A stretch of 64,000 nucleotides of DNA from Haliclona indistincta (taxonomy: Eukaryota; Porifera; Demospongiae; Haplosclerida; Chalinidae): positions 10,382,885 to 10,446,884 of the forward strand of contig OZ024783.1 of assembly GCA_964017065.1 (NCBI GenBank), in the 5' to 3' direction. The translations under genes and the position numbers were made by a program. Positions 1 through 10,956 of this stretch are shown here, one piece after another (the first letter of the stretch is position 1; every line of letters starts with the position of its first letter). The notes under the pieces were generated by a model that searched no databases, was not told where the DNA came from, and worked only from the letters and a program-made list of their open reading frames with translations.

Positions 1-2
1 CC

Positions 3-419
3 TCTAATCCTAACGTGTCTACTGCACGCTTGGACTGCTTCAACACAAGCTTTATAGAGAAAATCAACATCACATCCTTCAGCTGCTACCGGTTTGTGTT
101 CAAACTAGGTCCAGCCACTGGGTCTGCAGTTGGTATAGTAACAACCACTGCTTTCATCATAAAGTACATCGTCCTGTACTTTCTCCTTAAAATTTCCAAA
201 GGAACAAGTGGCTCGAAATGTCAAAAATACTCAACTATAGCTATGCAACTCATTATAGCACTAGTGACAATACTGCTAACCAGTCTCACAATATACTTGC
301 GCTATGCGATATCGTACTCACTTTTCGAACTGCTCAATGCTATCAGATACCTACCAATAGGGTATATCATAGCAAGCAACATTATCTTTGTTCCCTGCAT
401 GGTACAAATTCGAAAGTGA
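3..419 (+). CDS. 5TM-family protein, C-terminal part (cut by window edge)
   Basis: The reading frame is open from base 3, so the gene starts before the window. It begins in the extracellular loop (LDCFNTSF, then FSCYRFVF) and continues through the family signature GPATGSAVGIVTTTAF, membrane span 3, the positive loop KISKGTSG, span 4 and span 5. Intact paralogues at 2493, 4783 and 24363 end span 5 with (F)FPWYK and then an acidic tail. Here the frame reads VPCMVQIRK and stops. The next frame gives WYKFESDESSQEDQYKD and stops at 508-510, so a one-base frameshift near 392-400 probably truncated the tail. Function unknown. It may be a recent pseudogene or a sequencing error. Confidence 0.7.
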   Translation, partial: SNPNVSTARLDCFNTSFIEKINITSFSCYRFVFKLGPATGSAVGIVTTTAFIIKYIVLYFLLKISKGTSGSKCQKYSTIAMQLIIALVTILLTSLTIYLRYAISYSLFELLNAIRYLPIGYIIASNIIFVPCMVQIRK

Positions 420-510
420 TGAGAGCAGTCAAGAAGACCAGTACAAAGACATAACGTCATCAATAAAAATTAATGATTACAAACCAATACAACAGGATGA
501 TGATTATTAG

Positions 511-1035
511 TGATCATTTTTATAACCGTGACTAGATAAATGCACTATGTGTGTAAAATGTTTATATAACAGTACGTTATAACAGTAAATGTTTATTTAT
601 ATAGACACAACAGTACATTTATATAGTTTAAAATGATAAAAGTAGTGATAGAGAACCCAAGCCTCAGGGACTTCCCCTAGATAGGACTTTATCATGTAGC
701 ATGATTTAACAATCTTATAAGCCTGCAAGGAAACTTAGAATATTGCACAATCCACATTGTGCTGCTTTCTTAGTACACTAGCAAGCTACTTCATCAATGA
801 CTTTTGGCTCTAAGAGAACAAAAGGCATCAATAAGTACATGTAAGGCTAAAGTACGCTCTTCTTGAAGCACACAGAATAGCGCTTCATTAAACACAGCCA
901 TAATAACCAGAAAGTGACGTAGGTAGTATTGCAAACGTTACAGAGAAATCAGGAATATTGTAGATTCATGACTTGCAAGTACCTTACGTAAACAGTATTT
1001 TTCTTCACACTGAGTCTCGTTCTCACCACTGAAAC
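511..1035. other. Noncoding AT-rich DNA
   Basis: No gene, RNA or clear repeat recognised. This is 3' flank of the truncated 5TM gene running into the mobile element at 1036. Confidence 0.4.
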
Positions 1036-1985
1036 TAGGCACCGAAGGTGCTTATGCCTCGGTGGAATGTTATGCATACATGCCTGTCTGACTAAATATG
1101 CTGAACTGAAATACACAAGCAGTAATGAAAATCTGCTGTTGCTAGTTGAACACTATGTTAGTGGCTGACAACTTATAAAATCATTACGAATTTCAGTTTA
1201 TCATGCTTAATTTTGCACCTCATGTGAGAGACATTAAATCTGACATGGTATTCAGTAATGGCAAGGATTATTTTACATAATTATACTAGTGAGATGTAAG
1301 GAGTAGAGAAAAGAAAATAAACATACACAGTAAAGTTAAACTGCAGCTGTTGTACCTTCTTTCTGTACAGCAATCACAATGCAGTATAATAGTTATGCAA
1401 TCAGAAGCCAATCAGTGCTGACCACTAATTCAACTGGGCGTGTCTAGACTATATTGTTCAGGGCACAGCACGTACAACGAGCGTCCATAGCTTGCTTACA
1501 CAATTTCTTTAGACATACGATGTAACCTATCAGCTTCTAGGCAGTCAACTGTGGATAGTTTCGTCTACGGAGAACTCTAGATCGCCAGCAACGGCCATCG
1601 ATCTAGAGGTAAGCAAAGCTACGCCATAACTCTAGAACGCAGCTTCATATAAAAGTCTGCCGTGCTGTTCTGAAGTAAAGGCGAACTCACTAGCTGTAAG
1701 GCAGCCAGCAATAGACAATTTTGTCTTTACATCAGCAACTAGATCGCCAGCCGGCGATCGCGAGGTAAGTAATCACGCTATAACTCACGAACAGAGCCTT
1801 ATAACCAAAATCCTTACAATTCATTTTCAAGCAAATATCGACTTTAGCTTGTGTCGCACGTTTCAGCGCTTAGTTTTCAGCGAGCGACGAGAAATCCTGC
1901 CGACAGACAGACAGATACACAGATACACAGATACACAACACGACTACTGTATGCCCCGTGGCTCCGCCCACCGAGGCATAATGAT
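1036..1985 (+). mobile_element. MITE-like element, family P, long copy
   Basis: The ends are inverted copies of TATGCCTCGGTG: left near 1053-1064, right as CACCGAGGCATA near 1970-1982. The left end is preceded by the small palindrome GCACCGAAGGTGC. The same ends flank elements at 59356-59998 and 61374-61917. The interior shares a segment near 1370-1450 (CAATCACAATGCAGT, then GCAATCAGAAGCC, then TCAACTGGGCGTG) with 22976-23390 and 61480-61540. Two internal blocks (about 1560-1650 and 1725-1800) are near-duplicates. No transposase ORF, so non-autonomous. A short GATACACA microsatellite lies at 1910-1935. Confidence 0.6.
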
Positions 1986-2492
1986 CATGAACAGACACAA
2001 TTCATTGAGCGATGGTTCGTTCATAATTTATATTAACAACAGAAATAATTATTTGATGCACTGCATGTACCCACCAATACATAACTGTACTATGTGATAA
2101 TTATTGCGGAAGTTCCAGAAGCGCCAAATATTTGGAGGTATGCTAAGAGCACATTTTTAAAACGAGAACACATCTACAGCTCTGTTCTATGATGTACATG
2201 ACTTTTGCTGGCTGACTATGACGAAGAACTAATTAAAGCACTTGCCGAAATTGGGAGGCTCAGTGTGCATTACAGCAACAAGGTGACGAAAAACAGGAGG
2301 CGCCAAACTTTGAGAAGAAATACAGTACTCACCACAAGTTATGTACACAGTAGTACTACACATAATAACATAATACATGTAGTACAAGTGGTCTGTCGAC
2401 CAAAAAGGCATCTACTGATAAGCTGAAATAACTACAAAGTAGGCAGTCTCACACATCACGTGTTCAATCTTCAAACACGTCAGTGAAGCTAG
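1986..2492. other. Noncoding upstream region of the 2493 gene
   Basis: No conserved ORF. No clear TATA box was found, unlike the other intact 5TM genes. CACGTG at about 2458-2463 is an E-box-type palindrome about 30 bp before the ATG, of unknown relevance. Confidence 0.3.
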
Positions 2493-3374
2493 ATGGATAT
2501 CACAGACTGTCAAACGTATACCTGCTACTCTAACCTACAAGAGAAGCCAGTAACGCTCTTGCTACTAATATTTGGAGTCACTGGTGTAGCTGTAGCACCA
2601 TTCTTACTGTTCCACGGAAGACACACCAAATTCATCAAGTTAGCAAAGTTCCACCGTCTCTTCACCAGATATGTGACTGAGCAAGCAATGGAACACTTCT
2701 TCAGCAGTATCCTGAAACACCACATTGATGAAAATGGTGAAAAGGTGTATATAGTCCTGAACTACAAAGCCCCTCGTGAATACACAGTTCAGTTGTTCAT
2801 GTACATGATTCAGCTAACAGGACTTGCATTAGCTCAGTTCTGGGATGACTTCCTACTCGAAGAATCTTACACATGTAGCCCTAATCCAAGCATTGCCTGT
2901 TTTCGAACACTTACACATCCTGTCATATACAACCAACGCTTGAACTGCTCTGACACAAACTATTTGAGAGAGAACAACATCACTTCCGTCATCTGCTACA
3001 GGTTCGTGCTCAACCTAGCCACAGCCACTGGGTCAGCTCTCGGCTTAGTAACAACCACCGCTTTGATTGTCTACATCATTACCCTGCTTCTTCTCAAAGT
3101 TTCTAAAGGAATACGCAAGAAATGGTGGAGCTATCTGACCACAATACTGATACAGATTATTCTAGTGATACTAACCATCACACTGACTGTGTTCCTGTGC
3201 ATCTATCACGCAAAAATATCCTCCACTTCTCTGTCAGAGTTTAATGTAATCACAAAGGACTGCATCATAGGTTTTATTATAACAACAAGCATATACAGGT
3301 TTCCATGGTACCACTTTAAAAAGATAGAAAATGACAATAACACACATGAGATAGTTAAATATGAAACCATATAA
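2493..3374 (+). CDS. 5TM-family membrane protein, 293 aa
   Basis: Single-exon gene of an unrecognised family. Predicted spans are roughly residues 20-40, 98-116, 176-202, 214-237 and 257-271. Between spans 1 and 2 is a basic/helical segment ending in YIVLNYKAPR, the most conserved block of the family. Between spans 2 and 3 is a loop with FWDDFLLEES, four cysteines (128, 136, 152, 168) and N-glycosylation sequons NCS and NIT, so that loop is probably extracellular. Span 3 starts with ATATGSALGLVTTTA. The positive loop KVSKGIRKK is probably cytosolic, giving N-out/C-in topology. The tail after FPWYHFKKI is short. Channel, receptor or structural roles cannot be told apart from sequence. The start is the first ATG and fits paralogue length. 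Confidence 0.75.
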   Translation: MDITDCQTYTCYSNLQEKPVTLLLLIFGVTGVAVAPFLLFHGRHTKFIKLAKFHRLFTRYVTEQAMEHFFSSILKHHIDENGEKVYIVLNYKAPREYTVQLFMYMIQLTGLALAQFWDDFLLEESYTCSPNPSIACFRTLTHPVIYNQRLNCSDTNYLRENNITSVICYRFVLNLATATGSALGLVTTTALIVYIITLLLLKVSKGIRKKWWSYLTTILIQIILVILTITLTVFLCIYHAKISSTSLSEFNVITKDCIIGFIITTSIYRFPWYHFKKIENDNNTHEIVKYETI

Positions 3375-4706
3375 CTGTAAATGAACAGAAGGATCGATAT
3401 CATTTTTTCTGTGTTGCTGAACATGATACATGTCACTGTTATACACACATGTGAATACTGCAGTTTGGAATTGTGATTAAAGTTCAAATACCGTAAAATT
3501 AATTTTCGTGGTGTTATTATTTCGCAAATTATGCTTATCGATAAATTTTGCAGTTTTTGGGTGTTGTTCTGTATAAAAGTGATTGGTTAAAATTGGTCAA
3601 TTTCACGATCAAACAGCACTCGTGAAATTTATGAAAAATTAAGCTATTGCAAAATTTTCTACGTTTACGTAACAGTTTCCTGTTACAACAATAATACACG
3701 TGTGTAACATATTATCTGTTTATGATGCATAACAAACATTTTTCTGTTCACAAACATAAACAAATCAATGTTTATGTTGTTAATAACATCTAAATTGCAT
3801 CACAAAAACATCAATTACATATCCACTGGAAATGCCCAACATTCCAATTGATGTTAACCTTTTGCATACACCAAACACAATAATATGACAGATTGCTGCT
3901 TTTGGTCTTCAGATGCAATGTATCATCATAATAATGTAACTCTCATGGCTATGTATAGCAATAGCCTGAGAATGCTTGTAATCTCCTGCTAGAAAATTCT
4001 ATATCACTGTTATTATTAGCTGGCAAGCAGCAGAGTGGCGATCTGCGAAATCCAAAGATTGCGGCGGTCATGTTTGTTTTAAGTAACATCCATAATTATA
4101 AGGATTATTGTGACGTAAGCGGATGTAATAACTAGTACACACCTCTACTAATAAATTAACGTCACCTGGGGCGTGTGCGGCAGCTGGAAGAGCCTTCCTT
4201 TCCATTTTGTGAAGCATCCATGTCTTGGTGCTGTCATTTGGAGCATCACCGTGGTCATCTTCTGCGTTTAATAACAGCATCAATCATAAATCATACGTTA
4301 GTGCAATACGGCGCTCACTGCTTGGCTGTGTTGTGCTGCAACCTTCTGAAAGTTCTGTTTGATCACGATCGGTCTCAGCAGTACTCTCCGTTTGTATACT
4401 AGTGGTAGCCATGGTACCGTGTTCACCACAGACACTAGCCCTACCATGTGCGCTCGCCAGAGCAATTTATTAGAGGCATGGTTAAAATACTCCTTACATG
4501 GATTCTAGTCCTTATAATTATGGCAACTGCTATTTTTAGAACACCCACCATGTTTGGATTTGGCATGCTCCCTTGCTTACCCAATGTGCTACTGCTAGAA
4601 GGTAACAACATCCTGGTATATACATACCTTGTAGTGTGTATAAAATTATACATACCTACTACAGAAATGTTATTCTTTGTTGTACAAGTAACATACTCAT
4701 ACTGGT
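3375..4706. other. Noncoding region, AT-rich
   Basis: No supported gene. Short ORFs on both strands, including one of about 110 codons overlapping the next gene's start (4448-4786), have no conserved counterpart upstream of the paralogue at 24363, so I treat them as chance. Confidence 0.4.
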
Positions 4707-4720
4707 GTTACCAAGGCAAC
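4707..4720 (+). promoter_or_regulatory. X-box-like RFX site
   Basis: GTTACCAAGGCAAC matches the RFX X-box form RYYNYY-N(1-3)-RRNRAC with AA between near-palindromic halves. It lies 63 bp before the ATG at 4783 and just upstream of a TATA-like motif. A similar site sits at 24273-24286 before the paralogue. X-boxes recruit RFX factors, classically at ciliary genes. Function here is inference. Confidence 0.55.
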
Positions 4721-4733
4721 ATGTCTGATGCAG

Positions 4734-4742
4734 CATATAAGG
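4734..4742 (+). promoter_or_regulatory. TATA-like box
   Basis: CATATAAGG lies 41-49 bp upstream of the ATG at 4783, matching the position of TATATAAG before the paralogue at 24363. It implies a very short 5' UTR. Confidence 0.5.
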
Positions 4743-4782
4743 CAATGATTTGTCAGCTTCATATCATTCTTAAGAAGTGGCC

Positions 4783-5793
4783 ATGATGGAAACATTAGTC
4801 TGTCCATATCCTTTCATCATCTTCTTATTTGACACACTACTAGGATTGGTGCTTTACTGCTTGCTTACTCTAAGCAGCATAATACTCCCTTGCTTTCTAT
4901 GCTGCAGAGGCACTGAACTAGGAGAATGGATTATCGACTGTACTGAAACTGTCGTGGAACACGTTTTTGACAGAGTTCTGAGAAGACATTACAACAAAAG
5001 TGGTAGAAGGATCTATAATGTACTAAACTACAAAGCCCCTAAGGCAGTATACACAACCATACTATCTACTCTTCTGATTCAAATGGTCGCTGTAGCAGCT
5101 GTGCAATTTTGCGACGACTTTTTCATTGAGGAGTCTCACGGTTGCAGCACAAGAGGGTTGATCTGCTGCTACAATATAGATCTATGGTCTGGACAATATA
5201 TAAACTGCTCCAACAACAACAACAACTACTCAGAAATCACCTGCTACAGGTTTGTGTCAAAGCTAGGCAATGCTACTGGATCTGCACTCGGTGTGGTAAC
5301 AACCACTGCTCTGATCGTCTACCTCATCACTATAGTCCTGTTAAAAGTTTCCAATGGAAAAAGAGGATCAGAATCTCGAAAATGTTGCACTATAACTATA
5401 CAAATCTCTGTAGCGTTACTGACAGCTGCTCTTACCGGCTTATTTTGCTGGTTAAAATTTGCATCGTATTATTCACATACAAAACAGATTAATGCGATTT
5501 CTGAGATATTACCCACAGGCATTATAATATTCGTGTACATCATCTTCTTTCCTTGGTACAAATGTGAACCAGTAGATAACAACGGCGGTAAAGGTAAAAA
5601 CAATGAAGATAACAATGGCGGTAAAGGTAAAAACAAAGAAGATGAAACCAGTGGTAAAATTATTAACGAAGACGAGATTCCCCTTGTTGAAAATAATGGC
5701 GGAGATGAAGAGATTCCCCTTGTCGAAAATAATGGCGGAGATGAAGAGATTCCCCTTTTTGACAATAATGGCGAAAATGAAACAGTAATGTAA
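4783..5793 (+). CDS. 5TM-family membrane protein with repeat tail, 336 aa
   Basis: Closest paralogue of the gene at 24363. The first in-frame ATG is 4783; an in-frame GTG at 4777 is not a likely eukaryotic start. Spans are about residues 11-40, 90-110, 165-188, 204-225 and 245-258. The family block is RIYNVLNYKAPK. The extracellular loop has FCDDFFIEESHGC, CC, INCSNNNNN and ITCYRF. Span 3 carries GNATGSALGVVTTTAL. After FFPWYK the tail is expanded: two GGKGKN(N/K)ED units, then three 12-residue repeats of the form EIPLVENNGGDE (36-bp DNA period, 5674-5781). The acidic tail is probably cytosolic. Single exon, with a compact TATA promoter and X-box-like site. Molecular function unknown. Confidence 0.75.
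   Translation: MMETLVCPYPFIIFLFDTLLGLVLYCLLTLSSIILPCFLCCRGTELGEWIIDCTETVVEHVFDRVLRRHYNKSGRRIYNVLNYKAPKAVYTTILSTLLIQMVAVAAVQFCDDFFIEESHGCSTRGLICCYNIDLWSGQYINCSNNNNNYSEITCYRFVSKLGNATGSALGVVTTTALIVYLITIVLLKVSNGKRGSESRKCCTITIQISVALLTAALTGLFCWLKFASYYSHTKQINAISEILPTGIIIFVYIIFFPWYKCEPVDNNGGKGKNNEDNNGGKGKNKEDETSGKIINEDEIPLVENNGGDEEIPLVENNGGDEEIPLFDNNGENETVM
5674..5781 (+). repeat. 36-bp coding tandem repeat, 3 units
   Basis: Three in-frame units begin at 5674, 5710 and 5746, each starting GAGATTCCCCTT and encoding EIPL followed by an acidic Asn/Gly stretch. The third unit diverges (EIPLFDNN). It lies in the C-terminal tail of the 5TM gene and is absent from paralogues. Confidence 0.85.
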
Positions 5794-7801
5794 CCACTGC
5801 TATTCTAGCTATTCTACTGTTGGAATTTCTTGTAATAACAATAACTATTGTGACAGTCTTCTTAGTACATTTAGTCATTCGTTCTCGTTTGTAGTAATGA
5901 TTTTGTATCACATTTATTACTTACATTTGTAACACATTTATTGCAATTAACTTGATTACTATTACTTTTCACAAATCGCTGATGCTGTGTTGCAAAACAA
6001 AAAAAGTACAATAACTGTGAAATCATACACTTGCATGCTTACATGAAAACATTTCCTGTGATAGGAAACACATCCATCCATCCTAGGCATTGTTGGCAGT
6101 ATAAATCAACTCATTGTGATGTTGAAAACATGCTGACGTGTACTGCAAAATTATTGTGCAAGAATGTGGACAATATTATCTATGTTCACAGTTAGGCGTA
6201 CAGCAATTATTCTACACACTGTATACCATCCCAGGAGAAGATCCAGGATAGTAGACAGAGGCTAATGAGAAAGGAACTCCATCAGTATTGACTGAGAATG
6301 CAAATACTAAAAAAACAAAAATGTGCTGGAATGACAGTCACATAATTATGGCAAGCTCTACTGACTGAGAATACCTGTACCTCACAGATCACCAACAGCG
6401 TTGGTGGGGACTTCAGGTGCCCACACTAATGGAAATAAAAAAGTTAAGATAACAAAGTAAAAAAGTTATTTATTCAAGATAACAAAGTTATTTATTCAAC
6501 GAATTGGTAAAAGCGATCTCCGTCTTCTTGCAATGAAAAGCGTAGAGAGTGTCACCTTCATGCACTAATGTGTTCAAACTCCATTAGTCCCATACAACCA
6601 GCATTTCGGACAAGTGCTTGAGACTGTAGAACAGATTTTTCCTTACAAGGCAGCCAAGTTGTCCAAAATGCTAGTAGTATGAGGGCTATTGGAGTTCGAT
6701 GCTCCTTTCTCGTTATGTGTTCCTGATAGAGGGAATAAGAAGCGGTACACAAAGCGTGCAACGAAAGTTAGCTAAAACTATTCATGAACATAATTATGTT
6801 TTTTTCACAATTTTCTTACGTTTGTGATTGTCTCTATAGTCATGTTTGTTCATTGGAAGGTGAAAGTGAGTGCTGTATGTAATAGTTAGACAGCATATCA
6901 GAGGATCTACGTGAATTAGAATCCCAAAAGCTGTTGTTATTATTATAGCGTCCGAGCGTAGCAGCAATACCATAGCAAACGTGCTATGGTAACAGTGTGA
7001 GAGCTTCTACATCGCATAGCTGATTTAGACAATAGCAACAGCAAACAGAAACAACACGAATCACGAGCATCGACACACAAGTGCATTATTCAAAAGAACT
7101 CAGTGCACAAAACAGTAATCTGCGCTGCATTGCGAGATTACATTATGAGAATAGAGACCCGCAGCTACACAACCTGATTGGTCAACAGCTGTGGTCTAGA
7201 AGTACAGCTATATAATTTCTATATCAGCCATTTTGTAGCCATTAATGCACACATGCCCAAGGACAGTTCAGTGATATGACAGAAATATTTCTCTTCAATG
7301 AAGCACCCAGTAAACCCCTCCCCTGAATTCGCCTTTGCGACCATCTAAAGTGTGTAGAACAGGAGCGTATAAGGGGAAGGAGCATTCAACAGTGAATAAC
7401 AAATTTAAAGTCAACCGCTTGCACTGGTAGTACAAGACGGCGATCATGGCTCTGGCTGAATGCTCACTTGTTTTAGCTGGAGATGGGCAGGACAAAGCGT
7501 GGATGAATGTATAGGTAGGAACTAGCGAGCCACAAAAAGAAAGGCTCAAGTCCCAACTAGCAACAGCAGACTTTAAACTTCGATAATATTACTGTAGCGA
7601 ATACGGCAGTTGAACGTTCCTTCGCCTTATACGCTCATGGTAAAATTAATGTTAGTCACAATCACCATAATAATTTATGTGGTTAAGAGAAAGAATAGTA
7701 GTATGAAACAGCTATTGTTAACGAGACAACAAATCAGTTAATCATGAATCATCATGTTCATAAACAGACTCTTCAGAATCAGAATCATCTAATTTCTTTT
7801 T
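5794..7801. other. Noncoding region between 5TM and dioxygenase genes
   Basis: No supported gene. Contains a perfect small hairpin at about 6969-6992 (arms TACCATAGCA/TGCTATGGTA). Short ORFs at 6558-6761 and 7295-7549 on the - strand are not recognisable. Confidence 0.4.
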
Positions 7802-9049
7802 CTAGTGTGCAATCTCCTCGTTTACATAACCATCAATACTTCTATCATGTAGAGGTGACCTATCGCTCCATTCAGGAACATCAACCAGAATAGCTGCAGC
7901 CATATAGCAGGTTTCTGGCGAATATTCATTACCGTAGGTGATCGCTGAAATAGCTGGCACCTTCTCTTTCAATTTCTGGCACCAGATAATATTTTCGGCA
8001 CTTTTATGTCGACAATCTTTAAAATACTGCTTCCAGCTATAGCCATTTTCCTTATCAATCAGATCATCCGTTACCTTATAATAAAATCCACAATGAAACA
8101 AACTATCTCCATACCAATCCTTTTCAGTTTTAACAATGGACGTTACAGCCACTTTGAGCCCAAGTGAAGTAGCAGCTAACATCACCATACGATCAGATCC
8201 CTTCAGTAGAAACTTAGGGTCCTTTGACTTTCCAAACTCTTTAAAAACATATGAATGTTGACAGGCAAAACCAAGGACACCGCCTTCACGTAGGAAATGT
8301 GGCTGACCTAGTGCTGCCTTGAGATTTTGGTAGAATGGAGTGGTAGTAACATTCAACGAAGGAACTGGATTAAGCTGGTCACAATGGTAGAGGTTGTAGG
8401 TTAAAGTCACACGATAGCCATTGGTAACTGGAAGTATTTCATGTTCCACATCACTGAAGAATGCTGCCCACTGAATGACAGGATCACTAGTTGGTGAGGA
8501 CCAGTCATAAGTAACCTCTTGACCTTGGTGTCTAGTAACAAGTGATCCTCCAGTGAACTGTGAAGGTAAACACACAACCAGACTACCAAACATGTTACCT
8601 CCACGAGGAGTGTCAACATGAGCCTTGAAGCATCCAGTAGGACCACTGTACACATTCATCTTGTACAACTCAGCTCGAATATTGAGAACATCTGGAACTA
8701 ACGACACACGTACATCTCCTAGAATGCCACAGTCTGAAAGGTGAAATGAAGTAAAGAACTTTTCCGGCTCTAATGCATAAGCATCTCTGTAACTCTTGTC
8801 AGTAACTGTTTCCTTTCCTTTTCCAAAACTGGCAACACTTGAAGATTCAATAAGCTTGAGAATATCAGCACCTTGCAAACCAGGAAAAGCAACAGTATTC
8901 CATTGTCCAACTTTGTTGAGATAAGCAACTTGTACTTTAGAAGGTGTTAGAATACTACCACCACAGGTAAATCGTTCAGTAGCTATCTCTCCCAAAGACT
9001 TCACAATCTGAGAATTGGCCATCTCCCCCAAAGATTGTACTTCAGCCAT
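7802..9049 (-). CDS. 2-oxoglutarate/Fe(II)-dependent dioxygenase-like protein, 415 aa
   Basis: Intact single-exon gene. The start is the ATG (MAEVQSLGEMAN) at 9049. The 2OG/Fe(II) core is visible: HVD of KAHVDTPRGG (His144, Asp146), the distal His in DVEHEILPV (His203) and the 2OG-binding Arg in NGYRVTLTYNLY (Arg213). The strand QFTGGSLVTRHQGQE between them is typical of the prolyl-4-hydroxylase-like double-stranded beta-helix. The N-terminal 90 residues (ERFTCGG, then TYLN-like, then PGLQGADILKL) and the C-terminal AAAILVDVPEWSDRSPLHD block recur in all copies in the window. There is no signal peptide, so it is probably cytosolic or nuclear. Substrate unknown. It is the only undamaged copy here. 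Confidence 0.8.
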   Translation of the reverse strand: MAEVQSLGEMANSQIVKSLGEIATERFTCGGSILTPSKVQVAYLNKVGQWNTVAFPGLQGADILKLIESSSVASFGKGKETVTDKSYRDAYALEPEKFFTSFHLSDCGILGDVRVSLVPDVLNIRAELYKMNVYSGPTGCFKAHVDTPRGGNMFGSLVVCLPSQFTGGSLVTRHQGQEVTYDWSSPTSDPVIQWAAFFSDVEHEILPVTNGYRVTLTYNLYHCDQLNPVPSLNVTTTPFYQNLKAALGQPHFLREGGVLGFACQHSYVFKEFGKSKDPKFLLKGSDRMVMLAATSLGLKVAVTSIVKTEKDWYGDSLFHCGFYYKVTDDLIDKENGYSWKQYFKDCRHKSAENIIWCQKLKEKVPAISAITYGNEYSPETCYMAAAILVDVPEWSDRSPLHDRSIDGYVNEEIAH

Positions 9050-9158
9050 CTTCTGATTCACTATAGAAAACTCCTAACAGCACACCTCAATACTTTTCTG
9101 CAACGTACCAGCTGATATTGTAAGTATAACCAGAGCACTGAAGTTGCACACTTAAATA

Positions 9159-9172
9159 GAATATTGTAATGT
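9159..9172. repeat. 14-bp flanking direct repeat, left copy
   Basis: TAGAATATTGTAAT here and again at 11601-11614 brackets the 2.4-kb insertion 9173-11600. The paralogous dioxygenase upstream region at 46600 has a single version of the site followed by the same downstream sequence, so this looks like a target-site duplication. Confidence 0.6.
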
Positions 9173-9892
9173 AGGGATGACCTCGAATTAAGATGGCGGC
9201 TACTCATGTGTGAAAATGAGTTTTCGCACATATCTCTACTATTATGCATCTATACTGCATTTTAACTATCTTTAAGTGACTCTGAAGTGTAAGCGCTTGT
9301 AGGACGTCTATGAAAGTCGCCGGGACTGCTTGTTTGACGACGAAAATCAAGACAGAGAGCATTTGCAGATCTTCGCTGTTATAGCGTTTCTCGAGATTCT
9401 AGACATCTAGGATTGATCAGGCGATTGTTCTGAGCATGAAAATACCATTGGCGAAGCTGGCAGACGTTTCTAAAGCGGTAAACTGAAATCGCCGCCCACG
9501 CGAATTGTTCATCTTCTTTCTTCTTCTTCTTCTTTGACAAGCATAGCGCTGTACTGAGTGAACGAATCACTACCAAACCTGCACCATCGCATGTGTATAT
9601 ATCTGGGTTAGTGCACTTACTTGTTAGATAGGCATCAAACACTACCAGAAGCGAGTAATCCTTGAAAAACATGGTTTTTGGACCGTTTTGGACTAGCGAT
9701 TCATTAATTATTAACCCTCTTGTCGCTTCTTATCATTAACTCTGCCCACATCAGTTTTGCAGCTATCTCGCTACTGCGTTTTGTCTCTGCTCTGGACGCT
9801 TCAGCGCGCTAGCCAGAGGTATTAAAATGTGTCTAGACCAGTACTATACCCTAAATAACACTGATCTGTTCGTTAAAGCTTCAGATGGCGGG

Positions 9893-10490
9893 TTAAGGGT
9901 GCTCGGTCATTATTAATATTCATGAGGCGGCGCTGTTGCTATGGGCCAGATTTCCAGATGTAAAGCAGCTACAAACGCATCGCTAGCTGCATAACAACAC
10001 GACTGGAAGTACTGCTTGTATACCAAGTTTTAGCGAGACAGCTTACCGGGAAAGACCGCCAGAGGCGCGACAAAAACCACGCCTATTTGTCTGACAGACT
10101 TTTTAGCGGAGCATGCCAGGTTGCTGAAACCACGTTTCTGTGGCTATCTTGACACGAGGAATCCAGTAACGGAGAGCTTTTGGCAGTAAAGCAACGACAA
10201 ACAGTACTTACGTAACTTATCTTGGCTGTTGAATACGCAATTCGAAAAAACTCTCCGTTACAGTGTTGGCCACGTGTAGCTTACCATCTTTGCACTGTAT
10301 AAGCGTAGTCAGACGCTTCATGCCCGAGTTTTATACTGTTTTGTGCTTTCCCAGCACGTATACGAAGTACAGCATACTACAAAGCGCGAAATGATATTCA
10401 CAACCACGTGCCGATATTCACAACCGCATAATGATATTCACAAGTACTGACCGCCTGATGAATATTAATAATGACCGAGCACCCTTAAAG
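9893..10490. mobile_element. Nested TIR element, about 600 bp
   Basis: Terminal inverted repeats of about 37 bp: TTAAGGGTGCTCGGTCATTA near 9893 and its reverse complement ending near 10490, both continuing into ATATTCAT(G/C)AGGCGG. No coding capacity seen; MITE-like. Confidence 0.55.
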
Positions 10491-10956
10491 CTGACTTACA
10501 CAGACGTGAACAACTTGAGTATTCTCCGAGCTTACCGGCGGCAAGATTCTACGCACAGTAAGGTTCCTACACCACGCATCGTAAGTTGTAAAGGACTAGA
10601 AGCCTCTGTGAGTGTGATATTGACATCAACACGTGCTCCTACTATTTAGGCTCGCAGCATCATGAATTGTCAGTACTAGTGCTCAGTAGTCTCTTCTTCA
10701 TCCATTATAATACTAACAAGTATCATGTTGTCAAATCATACCTGGACTTGAAATTTTAAACCTTTCATTGAATGATTATTCTTGTGATTGGTAATATTAA
10801 ACATTTAAACCACACTCCTTACTCTCAAGAGGCTGTGCACGTTCACATCGGTATCTATTGTACTGCTTACAGAGTTGTAAAAATGAAATAACATCCAACA
10901 TAGAATACAACTAATAAGTTCAAACTGATAGTGATCAAAAAAGTAACAGGAACAAG

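Noticed and set aside
4448..4786. 112-codon ORF overlapping the start of the 5TM gene
   Set aside because: It covers the promoter (X-box and TATA) and has no counterpart upstream of the paralogue at 24363.
5469..5911. Ser/Pro-rich antisense ORFs over the 5TM tail
   Set aside because: They are shadows of the 36-bp coding repeat on the opposite strand.
9379..9672. 97-codon - strand ORF with a lysine run
   Set aside because: The lysines come from the TTCTTCTTC tract shared by family H transposons; no conserved protein.
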